From the NCBI RefSeq assembly GCF_001307275.1, contig NZ_CP012831.1, positions 124,001-188,000 of the forward strand: DNA of 64,000 nucleotides. The letters run 5' to 3'. The translations under genes and the position numbers were made by a program. This DNA is from Pseudomonas fluorescens (GTDB lineage Bacteria; Pseudomonadota; Gammaproteobacteria; Pseudomonadales; Pseudomonadaceae). This document shows, piece after piece, positions 51,950 through 59,772 of this stretch. Below the pieces are notes generated by a model, which was not told where the DNA came from, searched no databases, and saw nothing but the letters and a program-made list of their open reading frames with translations. The first letter of the stretch is position 1; every line of letters starts with the position of its first letter.

Positions 51950-52972
51950 ATGAACTCAAAAACAGCGCTTTTCACGGACGAACAACGCGTCGCCGTCGTC
52001 ATCCCCAGCTATCGGGTCACCGCGCACATCGTCGGGGTCATCGAGGCCATAGGACCGGAGGTCTGGCGCATCTATGTCATCGACGATGCCTGCCCGGACG
52101 GTTCCGGTGGGCATGTCCTGGCTTCTTGTAACGACCCCCGGGTCAAGGTGCTGCCCCATGAGGTCAACCAAGGCGTGGGCGGTGCGGTCATGACCGGTTA
52201 CCGAGCAGCCCTCGCCGACGGTGCGAGTATCATCGTCAAAGTCGACGGGGACGGCCAGATGGACCCGACCCTGATCCCGCTGTTCATCGAACCGATCCTG
52301 GCCAGAGAAGCGGACTACACCAAGGGCAATCGGTTTTTCGACCTGGAAGAAGTCCAATCGATGCCGCGGCTGCGCCTGTTTGGCAACGCGGTACTGTCGT
52401 TGATGGCCAAACTGTCGACCGGTTACTGGGATCTGTTCGACCCCACCAACGGCTACACGGCGATTCACCGTGACGTCGCCAGGCTGTTACCCCTGGACAA
52501 GGTCAGCCAGCGCTACTTTTTCGAGACCGACATCCTGTTCCGCCTGAACACCGTGCGCGCCGTGGTGGTGGATATTCCGATGGAGGCCCGATACGGCGAC
52601 GAAGTCAGTCACCTCAAGATCTCGAAGATCGTTGGCGAATTCCTGTTCAAACACCTGCGCAATTTCACCAAGCGCGTGCTCTACAACTATTATCTTCGCG
52701 ACATGTCCCTGGCTTCGATCGAACTGCCGATCGGGATTGTCATGTTCTTGTTCGGCATCTTCTTCGGCAGTTATCACTGGTATGAATCGGCGCAGAACGG
52801 CATCGCGACACCCGCCGGCACGGTGATGCTCAGTGCACTGCCCATGCTCATGGGGTTGCAACTGATCATGGCGTTCCTCGGTTACGACATCGCCTCGGTG
52901 CCCAGCCGGCCACGGCAATCCAGGCGTGTTAAAACAACGTCATTGCGGGAAGAAAACTCATTAAAGCGCTGA
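51950..52972 (+). CDS. Polyprenol-phosphate glycosyltransferase, GT2 (GtrB/DPM1-like)
   Basis: The 340-residue protein has a GT-A domain (VVIPSYRVTAHI, YVIDDACPDGSG, VNQGVGGAVMTGYRAAL, DxD in VKVDGDGQMDP, and KGNRFFD) and two C-terminal hydrophobic spans (about 245-265 and 285-310). This combination is typical of enzymes that load a sugar on undecaprenyl phosphate. Together with the GtrA-like flippase two genes downstream and the membrane glycosyltransferase 12 bases upstream, it completes a GtrABC-like set. The sugar is unknown. Confidence 0.87.
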   Translation: MNSKTALFTDEQRVAVVIPSYRVTAHIVGVIEAIGPEVWRIYVIDDACPDGSGGHVLASCNDPRVKVLPHEVNQGVGGAVMTGYRAALADGASIIVKVDGDGQMDPTLIPLFIEPILAREADYTKGNRFFDLEEVQSMPRLRLFGNAVLSLMAKLSTGYWDLFDPTNGYTAIHRDVARLLPLDKVSQRYFFETDILFRLNTVRAVVVDIPMEARYGDEVSHLKISKIVGEFLFKHLRNFTKRVLYNYYLRDMSLASIELPIGIVMFLFGIFFGSYHWYESAQNGIATPAGTVMLSALPMLMGLQLIMAFLGYDIASVPSRPRQSRRVKTTSLREENSLKR

Positions 52973-53004
52973 GAGATTTTTTATCGGACCCGTCGCTCAA
53001 GGCA

Positions 53005-53751
53005 TTGGATGTCGATGGCGGCGAGCGCCTCGAACTTCACGGCAAAGTGCTTGAACGCAAGCGAATGCTCCGGGAAGTCTTCGTGGAGTTCCACCACGCA
53101 TTTCATCGCCTGGCAGACCGTTACTTCAAGGTCGAAGGCCTTGAGGTGGAGTTGGGGGCGGGCATCGCGCCCATGCGTCATTCATACCCTGAAGTACTGG
53201 CCACGGACATTGTCTCCACCGAACAACTGGACATGGCACTCGATGCCGAGGCAATGAGCCTGGACGATCACTCGGTCAGGGCCTTTTATGGCCAGAACTG
53301 TTTTCACCACTTCCCTCACCCCGATCGGTTTTTCACGGAACTGGAAAGAACGCTCAAGGTGGGCGGCGGGGCCATTTTGATCGAGCCCTTCCACGGCCCC
53401 TTTGCCGCTTTTCTCTATAAACGCCTGTTCAAGTCCGAAGGCTTCGACATGCACTTCCCGTCCTGGGAAACACCCTCGACCGGCCCCATGAACGGCGCCA
53501 ACCAGGCGCTCAGCTACATCATCTTCGTTCGCGACAGGCAGGCGTTCGAGGGCAAGTACCCAGGCCTGGAAATCGTCCATCAGGAAATCTGCGGCAATTA
53601 TCTGCGCTACCTGGTTTCCGGCGGCTTGAACTTTCGCCAGTTACTGCCTGATGTGTTGATCCCCGCGCTCAAAATCGTTGAAAAGCTGCTGCTCCCGTTG
53701 CGGCGGGTATTGGCGCTGCATCACATCGTGGTCATCAGGAGGACGTCTTGA
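53005..53751 (+). CDS. SAM-dependent methyltransferase
   Basis: The class I methyltransferase has motif I in VELGAGIAPM, the acidic strand VLATDIV, and FYGQNCFHHFPHPDRFFTELERTLKVGGGAILIEP covering motifs II-III in two overlapping parts. TTG 53005 is the only conventional start. However, the frame stays open back to a stop at 52930, and the upstream stretch IKALRDFLSDPSLKALD looks like a genuine N terminus. ATT at 52960 (after GGGAAG) or CTG at 52969 may therefore be used. It could methylate a sugar nucleotide or glycan; it lies between gtrB-like and gtrA-like genes. Confidence 0.78.
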   Translation: MDVDGGERLELHGKVLERKRMLREVFVEFHHAFHRLADRYFKVEGLEVELGAGIAPMRHSYPEVLATDIVSTEQLDMALDAEAMSLDDHSVRAFYGQNCFHHFPHPDRFFTELERTLKVGGGAILIEPFHGPFAAFLYKRLFKSEGFDMHFPSWETPSTGPMNGANQALSYIIFVRDRQAFEGKYPGLEIVHQEICGNYLRYLVSGGLNFRQLLPDVLIPALKIVEKLLLPLRRVLALHHIVVIRRTS

Positions 53752-54155
53752 CCTTTATTCGGTATGGCGCCATCCAACTCGTGGCCTATGCGTTGGACAT
53801 GGGCGCCTTTCTGCTGTTGATCGCGCTATTCGAGGAACAACCCGTGCTGGCCAACATTGCCGGCAAAGGCGTCGCCGGTGTGTTCGCGTTCTTTTTGCAT
53901 CGGCACTTCACGTTCCAGTCGAGCCATGGCAGCAGCAAGGCTCAAGCGGTGCGCTATTTCTCGTTGCTCGCCATCAATATCCCGGTCGCGTCGGCGCTGT
54001 TCAGCGTGGGGCTGGCTATCGTCGACAACCCTGCTCCGGTGAAATTCGTCTGCGACGTGGCCTGCGTGGCCCTGACTTACTGGATCAGCAAACTGTTCGT
54101 ATTTCATTCCGCGACGCATCCGCCGGTTCCCCCTGACCGCGCCGAAGGCGCATGA
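53748..54155 (+). CDS. GtrA family membrane flippase
   Basis: The 135-residue protein has four hydrophobic segments with GtrA hallmarks: an N-terminal IRYGAIQLVAYALDMG, the central AGVFAFFLHRHFTFQS, and the C-terminal TYWISKLFVF. GtrA proteins flip polyprenyl-phosphate sugars to the periplasmic face. The start is a TTG at 53748 overlapping the methyltransferase stop; AGGAGG seven bases upstream makes it secure. Its end overlaps the SDR gene by four bases. Confidence 0.9.
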   Translation: MTFIRYGAIQLVAYALDMGAFLLLIALFEEQPVLANIAGKGVAGVFAFFLHRHFTFQSSHGSSKAQAVRYFSLLAINIPVASALFSVGLAIVDNPAPVKFVCDVACVALTYWISKLFVFHSATHPPVPPDRAEGA

Positions 54156-55441
54156 CGATGAAGCTATTGATCACCGGCGCGACAGGCTACATCGGACAAC
54201 GGGTGTCCGCCCTCGCGGCAGCAAGGGGACATGAGGTCATTTACGCGACGCGCCAGCCGGGTCCGGCCTCCTCTGCCTGGCTGCCTTATGACCTGCGGGG
54301 CCCGGCCCCCGCGTGCCCGGCCGGCATTCAGGCGCTGATCCATTTGGCCGCCGACACCTCGACGGGGACCGACGCCGGCGTGGACGACGAAGTCAACGCG
54401 GCCCAAGCGCTGATCCAGTGCGCCCAGCGAGGCTCGGCCAGGTTCATCTTCATCTCCAGTCAAACCGCCGAGGCCACGGCTCCGAGCAGTTATGGCCGGA
54501 CCAAGTGGCGTATCGAGCAACACGTGCTGGCCGCCGGAGGCACCGTAGTCCGTCCCGGTCAAGTCTACGGCGGCCCCGAACGTGGGCTCTTCGGCTTGTT
54601 GTCAGGGCTGGTTCGTCGAAGCCCGTTCATTCCGATCCTCATGCCCGCGCCTGGCGTGCAACCCATCCATGTCGACGACCTCGCGGCCTCGATACTGGCC
54701 GTTGCCGAGCGCGACGACCTGCATGCCGAGGTCCTCAACCTGGGCGCCGTGCGGCCGATTGCCTTTGGCCGTTTCCTGAAGTCGATCGCGACGCACCGGG
54801 TCCGTGCCACTCGCCTGCCAATCCCCCTGCCAGTGCCATTGCTCAGGTTACTGCGCCGGTCACTCGGACGATCCTTGAGCACGAAACTGGGCCTGGAGCG
54901 GATTTTCTCCCTCATCCACCTGCCGCCCATGGACAGCGAGCGTTCCCTGCAAAAACTCGGCATCCAACTGCGCCCCCTTGCCCACGGCATGCATCGCTCC
55001 GGCCATGGGCAACGTCGAGGCCTTCTCCAGGAAGCCACGGTGCTCTTGCACTACCTGCTCAAACGCCCGCCGCACAGCAGCCTGGTCAGTCGCTATGCCC
55101 GGGCAGTGGAGCGTGCGGGAAAAACCCGCGCCGTCATTCATTCGCCCTTGATGATGGGCTGGCCGATACTCCTGACGCTCCTGGACAACCCCGGCGTCCT
55201 GCGCAAGCCCGACGGCCAGGAACTTGCCTGGCGCCTGCAGGTTGCACTCGCTATCGCCGAAGCCAGTCCCCAGGGCGCCCAGGTGTTTCTCGGCGTCCAG
55301 CAGTCGCGCAGCCCTGTCGTCACGCTGGTTGCGTTGGGACTCACTGCAGTCAAAGCATCGGTGTGGCAGCTAGCGGCGCTGTCGTGCCGCTCCTTTGCCC
55401 GCCAGCTGTTGCTTGGAAGTGAAGCCCACCGTGAAACCTGA
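54152..55441 (+). CDS. Extended SDR sugar epimerase/reductase with extra C-terminal domain
   Basis: The 429-residue protein has an N-terminal extended SDR (about 1-280) with ITGATGYIGQRV, IFISSQTAEA and the catalytic YGRTK, followed by VVRPGQVYGG. About 150 further residues (from roughly 285 onward) do not belong to the SDR fold and I do not recognise them; they are helical and contain RSPVVTLVALGLTAVKASV. Start and stop overlap the neighbouring genes (4 and 11 bases). With the GMC oxidoreductase encoded next it may perform a two-step epimerisation of a lipid- or nucleotide-linked sugar; this is inference. Confidence 0.78.
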   Translation: MTMKLLITGATGYIGQRVSALAAARGHEVIYATRQPGPASSAWLPYDLRGPAPACPAGIQALIHLAADTSTGTDAGVDDEVNAAQALIQCAQRGSARFIFISSQTAEATAPSSYGRTKWRIEQHVLAAGGTVVRPGQVYGGPERGLFGLLSGLVRRSPFIPILMPAPGVQPIHVDDLAASILAVAERDDLHAEVLNLGAVRPIAFGRFLKSIATHRVRATRLPIPLPVPLLRLLRRSLGRSLSTKLGLERIFSLIHLPPMDSERSLQKLGIQLRPLAHGMHRSGHGQRRGLLQEATVLLHYLLKRPPHSSLVSRYARAVERAGKTRAVIHSPLMMGWPILLTLLDNPGVLRKPDGQELAWRLQVALAIAEASPQGAQVFLGVQQSRSPVVTLVALGLTAVKASVWQLAALSCRSFARQLLLGSEAHRET

Positions 55442-57017
55442 ATTCGATGTGATCATTGTCGGCAGTGGCCCGGCCGGGACTTCGGCGGCCTATCCACTGG
55501 TCAAGGCGGGCCTGAAAGTCCTCATGGTCGATGCCCAGGCCAGTAGCGGCTCATCGGAGCCGCCAACCCGCCCATTCCTCAACGCCAGGAGCAACGACGC
55601 GCAGCAGTGGAAATGGATGATCGGCGAAAACTTCCACGCCTTGAACCAACCGGACGCGGTATCGCCCAAACTGAAGACACCGACCCATGCCCATGTCTTC
55701 GAAGGGTTCAGCGCCGGCAATCGCATCGAGACCGACAATTTCATCGGCATCGGCTCGCTGGCAACCGGAGGCCTGTCCAATGCCTGGGGTTGCGGCGTGG
55801 CAACGCTGGGTGCCAGCGACTTTGCCGAGCTGCCCATCGATTATTCCGAGATGCAGGCGTCCTACGAAACGGTCGCCCGCAGGATCGGCATCAGTGGCCG
55901 GATCGACGACGATCTTTCAAGCTATTTCGGCCTTGATGAGTGGTCGCAACCGCCGCTACCACTGGACGCCCTGCATCAACGCCTGCTCGATCACTACGCC
56001 CGACGTCGTACAGCGTTTCCCGGCCTGGGGTTCCGCCTTGGCCGCTCCCGGGTCGCGGTCTTGAGCCAACCCCTGGACGAGCGCAAGGCCTGCGACCTGG
56101 CGGGAAACTGCTTGTGGGGCTGTCACAACCAGGCCTTGTACAGCGCATCGCAAGAGCTGCAAAAACTCAAGCAATACCCGGGATTCCAGCACGTCCAGGA
56201 CTTCCTGGTGGACGAGCTGCAGAAACAGGACGGTTCATGGACGATCATCGATCCTCGCTCCGCCCGGCGCTGGCGCGGCACACGCCTGTTGCTGGCGGCG
56301 GGCACCCTGGCCTCGACCCGGCTCGCCCTCAAGGGCCTGAACCATTCGGCCCCGATACCGCTGCTGTCATCGCCGACGGCAGCCTTCCTGCTGTGGCTGC
56401 CGAAAATGCTCGGGACCCCAAGGGCGCCGGCATTTGGTCTGGGCCAGTTATCGTTTGCCCTGGCGCTGACACCCAGTGCCACGGCGTTCGGTTCGACATT
56501 CAGCACCACAGGTTTGCCCATGACCGAGTTTGTCAGCCGGATCCCCCTGAGCAAACGCTACAGCATCGAACTGCTGAAAAACCTGCTCAGCGCCTGCGTC
56601 GTCGGGAATCTCTTCCTGCCCGGGCACCTGTCTCACAACACGGTGGTCTTGCGCCCTGACGGTTCGTTGAGCATCAACGGCCACGAGCATCCGGAGCTCC
56701 CCGGGCTCATGAAGGCAGCCGAGGCAAAGCTGCGCCGGATCTATTGGAAAATGGGCGCGCTCTTGATGCCCATGAGCTTCACCGTCGGCAGGCCGGGGGC
56801 GGATATCCATTATGCAGGCACCCTGCCCATGCACTCGACGCCCAGGATCGGGCAGACTGATGGCCTTGGCGAAGTCGCGGGTCTTGGCGGCGTGCATATT
56901 GTCGACGGTGCCTGCCTGCCCAGTCTTACCGAAAAATCCCACACGCTGACCCTCATGGCCAACGCAGACCGGATAGCACGCTCACTTGCCATCACGATAG
57001 GAAATCAAAAGGCATGA
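55431..57017 (+). CDS. GMC family FAD oxidoreductase
   Basis: The 528-residue flavoprotein begins with DVIIVGSGPAGTSAAYPLVK, the FAD dinucleotide fold. It has the ATGGLSNAWGCGV loop common to GMC/cholesterol-oxidase-like proteins and a C-terminal segment with VDGACLPSLTEKSHTLTLMA, the usual GMC ending. It likely oxidises an alcohol of a sugar or lipid. GTG at 55431, preceded by GGAAGTGAAG, is the probable start; it lies inside the SDR gene. GMC oxidoreductases are unusual in O-antigen-type operons, so its substrate is of interest. Confidence 0.82.
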   Translation: MKPEFDVIIVGSGPAGTSAAYPLVKAGLKVLMVDAQASSGSSEPPTRPFLNARSNDAQQWKWMIGENFHALNQPDAVSPKLKTPTHAHVFEGFSAGNRIETDNFIGIGSLATGGLSNAWGCGVATLGASDFAELPIDYSEMQASYETVARRIGISGRIDDDLSSYFGLDEWSQPPLPLDALHQRLLDHYARRRTAFPGLGFRLGRSRVAVLSQPLDERKACDLAGNCLWGCHNQALYSASQELQKLKQYPGFQHVQDFLVDELQKQDGSWTIIDPRSARRWRGTRLLLAAGTLASTRLALKGLNHSAPIPLLSSPTAAFLLWLPKMLGTPRAPAFGLGQLSFALALTPSATAFGSTFSTTGLPMTEFVSRIPLSKRYSIELLKNLLSACVVGNLFLPGHLSHNTVVLRPDGSLSINGHEHPELPGLMKAAEAKLRRIYWKMGALLMPMSFTVGRPGADIHYAGTLPMHSTPRIGQTDGLGEVAGLGGVHIVDGACLPSLTEKSHTLTLMANADRIARSLAITIGNQKA

Positions 57018-58123
57018 CCCGCAAGGTACTTTGCATCGTTGGTACGCGTCCGGAAGCCATCAAGATGGCCCCCGTGATCAAGGCACTCCAGGCCGAAAAT
57101 AATATCGATTGCTGGGTACTCGCCACCGCCCAGCACCGAGGCCTGCTGGATCAGGTGCTGGAGGGGTTTGCAATCACCGTCGACCTGGACCTGGACCTCA
57201 TGCGCCCCAACCAGTCATTGACGGCACTGACCTCACGCTTGCTGCTTGAACTCGACGGCGTACTGCAAGCCGAGAAACCGGACGTCGTACTGGCTCAAGG
57301 CGACACGACCACGGTCATGTGCGCCGCACTGGCGTGTTTCTACCTGCGGATTCCCTTCGGTCATGTCGAAGCGGGCCTGCGCACCTGGGACCTGTGCAAT
57401 CCGTTCCCCGAGGAAGCCAACCGGGTGATCGCCGGCAAACTGGCTCGCTGGCATTTCGCGCCCACCCCGCATGCCGTGGACAACTTGCTGCGCGAGGGGG
57501 TCGCCGCCAGCGATATCACCCTGACCGGCAATACCGTGATCGATGCCTTGCTGATGACCGCGGCACGGGACTCAACCTTGGCTATCCCACTGGACGCCAG
57601 TAAACGCCTGGTGCTGGTGACCTGCCATCGACGGGAAAACTTCGGCGAACCGTTCCAGAATATCTGCCAGGCCCTCAAGGACCTGGCCGAGCGCAACCCA
57701 GGCATCCAGATTCTCTACCCCGTCCACCCCAACCCAAACGTCAAGGATGTCGCCCATCGATTGCTCGGCCAGACGCCGAACATCCTCCTCTGCGCACCGC
57801 TGGATTACGCGCCATTTATCGCGGCAATGAAGCGCTCTTACCTGATCATCAGTGACTCCGGGGGCGTGCAGGAAGAAGCCCCGGCCCTGGGCAAACCCGT
57901 GTTGGTATTGCGGGAAGAAACCGAACGCCCGGAGGCCGTCGAGCTCGGCGTGGTCAAGCTGGTGGGCACCAACCGGGACACCATCATCGAGCAGGCACAG
58001 CGTCTGCTCGATGACCCACAGGCTTACCAGGGCATGGCGCGTGGGGTTTCCCCCTATGGCGACGGCAAGGCCGCAGCACGCATCGTCGACGCTCTAAGAC
58101 AGTACTTCCAGTCATGCGCATGA
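57014..58123 (+). CDS. wecB: UDP-N-acetylglucosamine 2-epimerase
   Basis: The 369-residue protein shows the WecB signature along its length: CIVGTRPEAIKMAPVI, LAQGDTTTVM, HVEAGLRTWDLCNPFPEE, THPNPN-like VHPNPNVKD, SDSGGVQEEAP and REETERPEA. It interconverts UDP-GlcNAc and UDP-ManNAc and thereby supplies ManNAc or ManNAcA for a surface glycan. Its ATG overlaps the GMC gene stop (ATGA). No adjacent wecC-type dehydrogenase is visible. The enzyme may be redundant with a copy elsewhere in the genome. Confidence 0.92.
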   Translation: MTRKVLCIVGTRPEAIKMAPVIKALQAENNIDCWVLATAQHRGLLDQVLEGFAITVDLDLDLMRPNQSLTALTSRLLLELDGVLQAEKPDVVLAQGDTTTVMCAALACFYLRIPFGHVEAGLRTWDLCNPFPEEANRVIAGKLARWHFAPTPHAVDNLLREGVAASDITLTGNTVIDALLMTAARDSTLAIPLDASKRLVLVTCHRRENFGEPFQNICQALKDLAERNPGIQILYPVHPNPNVKDVAHRLLGQTPNILLCAPLDYAPFIAAMKRSYLIISDSGGVQEEAPALGKPVLVLREETERPEAVELGVVKLVGTNRDTIIEQAQRLLDDPQAYQGMARGVSPYGDGKAAARIVDALRQYFQSCA

Positions 58124-59220
58124 TCTACCTGTCCCCGGTGCCATGGGCCAGCTTCAGCCAGCGCCCCCATCACTTCGTCAACTGGTATCACCAGCAGGCC
58201 GGGGCGTCGGTTCTCTGGCTCGATCCCTACCCGACACGCTTACCGACGCTGACCGACTTCAGGCGCAAGCCGCCTGTTGCCGATCAGCAAAGCGTCAACG
58301 TTCCACCCTGGTTGCGGGTCTGCAAACCCCAGAGCCTACCCATCGAGCCCCTGCGAGGCTCGGCTATGCTGCTCAAGCGACTGTGGCGCAACCTGTTCAA
58401 AGAGGCCGTGGCATTTTCCGCCCAAGGGCCCTGCATGATCTGCGTGGGAAAACCTTCCGAGCTGGCCTTGCAACTGCTGGCGCTGATCCCGCAAAGCCCT
58501 GCCGTCTACGATGCCATGGACGATTTCCCGGCCTTTTATCAGGGCCTGTCACGCGGTTCCATGGAACGTCGCCAGGCGCAGCTCATTCGCCGGGTGGGCA
58601 CCGTACTGGCGTCCTCCAGCCCGCTTCGCGACAAACTCCTGGGCATGACCGACCAGGTTGAACTGGCCCTCAACGCCTGTGACATGCACGCATTGGCGCC
58701 GGTCGAGCGCCTGGACCTCGGAGCCAAGCAACAGGTGCTGGGTTATGTCGGCACGCTGGGTCGTTGGTTCGACTGGGACCTGGTCATAGCCCTGGCAAAG
58801 GCCAATCCCGGAAACCAAATCCGGCTGATCGGCCCCGTCTTCACAGCCGCGCCGTGCGTATTGCCTGCCAACATCGAGTTGCTCCCCGAGTGCTCCCACG
58901 CCAGTGCAATCGCGGCCATGGCAAGGTTTTCGGTGGGTTTGATCCCGTTCAAGCTCAATCGCCTGACCGCCTCGGTCGACCCGATCAAATACTACGAATA
59001 CCGTGCCCTCGGCCTGCCCGTCATCTCCACCCGCTTCGGTGAAATGGCCCTGCGCAGCCAGGAACCGGGCGTCTGGATCGTGGATGAAGACAGCGATTTG
59101 CGTAAAACCGCCGTCGAAGCACTCGCCAGCCCAAGCGACCGCTCGACGGTTCATCAATTTCGTCAGGCGCACCTCTGGGCCCAGCGTTTTTCTGCGATCA
59201 ATCTCAAAAACCGCCAATAA
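58114..59220 (+). CDS. Glycosyltransferase, GT-B (GT1/GT4-like)
   Basis: The 368-residue single-domain enzyme has an N-terminal FSQRPHHFVNWY, then YDAMDDFPAFYQGL, LGYVGTLGRWFDWDLV and VDPIKYYEYRALGLPVISTRFG near the C terminus. These match the central domain of the two large glycosyltransferases encoded at 40,139 and 46,780 motif for motif, so it is a stand-alone version of that module. It begins inside wecB (10-base overlap) and ends the coupled operon. Donor and acceptor are unknown; ManNAc transfer is suggested by the neighbour only. Confidence 0.85.
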   Translation: MRMIYLSPVPWASFSQRPHHFVNWYHQQAGASVLWLDPYPTRLPTLTDFRRKPPVADQQSVNVPPWLRVCKPQSLPIEPLRGSAMLLKRLWRNLFKEAVAFSAQGPCMICVGKPSELALQLLALIPQSPAVYDAMDDFPAFYQGLSRGSMERRQAQLIRRVGTVLASSSPLRDKLLGMTDQVELALNACDMHALAPVERLDLGAKQQVLGYVGTLGRWFDWDLVIALAKANPGNQIRLIGPVFTAAPCVLPANIELLPECSHASAIAAMARFSVGLIPFKLNRLTASVDPIKYYEYRALGLPVISTRFGEMALRSQEPGVWIVDEDSDLRKTAVEALASPSDRSTVHQFRQAHLWAQRFSAINLKNRQ

Positions 59221-59280
59221 CGGCCGATACCCAGGATAAGACCCCGCCACTGGGGCGCAGGACAGAACGGTAGGTCAGTC

Positions 59281-59544
59281 ATGACAGAGATTTATTTGCT
59301 GATAGCGCACGGCACGGACCAGGGCGAAGCTTACGTGCTGGGCTGGTTCGACGACCGGAGCAAAGCCCGGGAAGTGGCCGAGCAGAAAGAATGGGAAGCG
59401 TACCGCGCCAGCCTGAAGGAGAAACACCCATGGTCCAGCCACAAGCCGCTGGCACCGGACCAGACGGACTACCGCCGCTACTGGATCAAGACCATTTCCA
59501 AATTCGAACATGTGCCAGTGCCAAGGTCCTTTGCGGTCCATTGA
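59281..59544 (+). CDS. Hypothetical protein (87 aa)
   Basis: I do not recognise a family. The protein is small and soluble, with an N-terminal beta-strand (IYLLIAHGTDQGEAYVLGWF), a charged helix (RSKAREVAEQKEWEAYRASL) and a tryptophan/tyrosine-rich end. It starts 60 bases after the last glycosyltransferase gene; a weak GGTAGG-like site precedes the ATG. The composition looks protein-coding, and it may be the tail of the same transcript. Confidence 0.6.
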   Translation: MTEIYLLIAHGTDQGEAYVLGWFDDRSKAREVAEQKEWEAYRASLKEKHPWSSHKPLAPDQTDYRRYWIKTISKFEHVPVPRSFAVH

Positions 59545-59625
59545 TCATCACGCATGAATATTCGACGAAACGAGCGCTATCGGTGGCGGTCTAGACGATT
59601 AAGCCCATCCGATGAGAGCGTTCTT

Positions 59626-59712
59626 ATGTTGAAATTCCTTGGCGGTACCGTAGGTATCATTTTCCTGATTGGCCTGATCGTAGTGATTGCGCTGTTCAAG
59701 TTCATTTTTTGA
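59626..59712 (+). CDS. Single-span membrane micropeptide (28 aa)
   Basis: The ATG at 59626 opens a 28-residue peptide: MLKFLGGTVG, then an almost uninterrupted hydrophobic stretch rich in isoleucine, leucine and valine, and a basic/aromatic tail FKFIF before TGA. Positive charges sit at both ends and the 20-residue core is enough for one membrane span. GAGAG lies about nine bases upstream. The gene sits between the hypothetical gene and the DKNYY gene. The clean hydrophobic pattern makes chance less likely, but no family is known to me. Confidence 0.5.
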   Translation: MLKFLGGTVGIIFLIGLIVVIALFKFIF

Positions 59713-59772
59713 GCGTGGCGGCGGGGATCTTTGACTTGGTGTTCCACCTACCTGGAGAGCAGATCGCAATAA

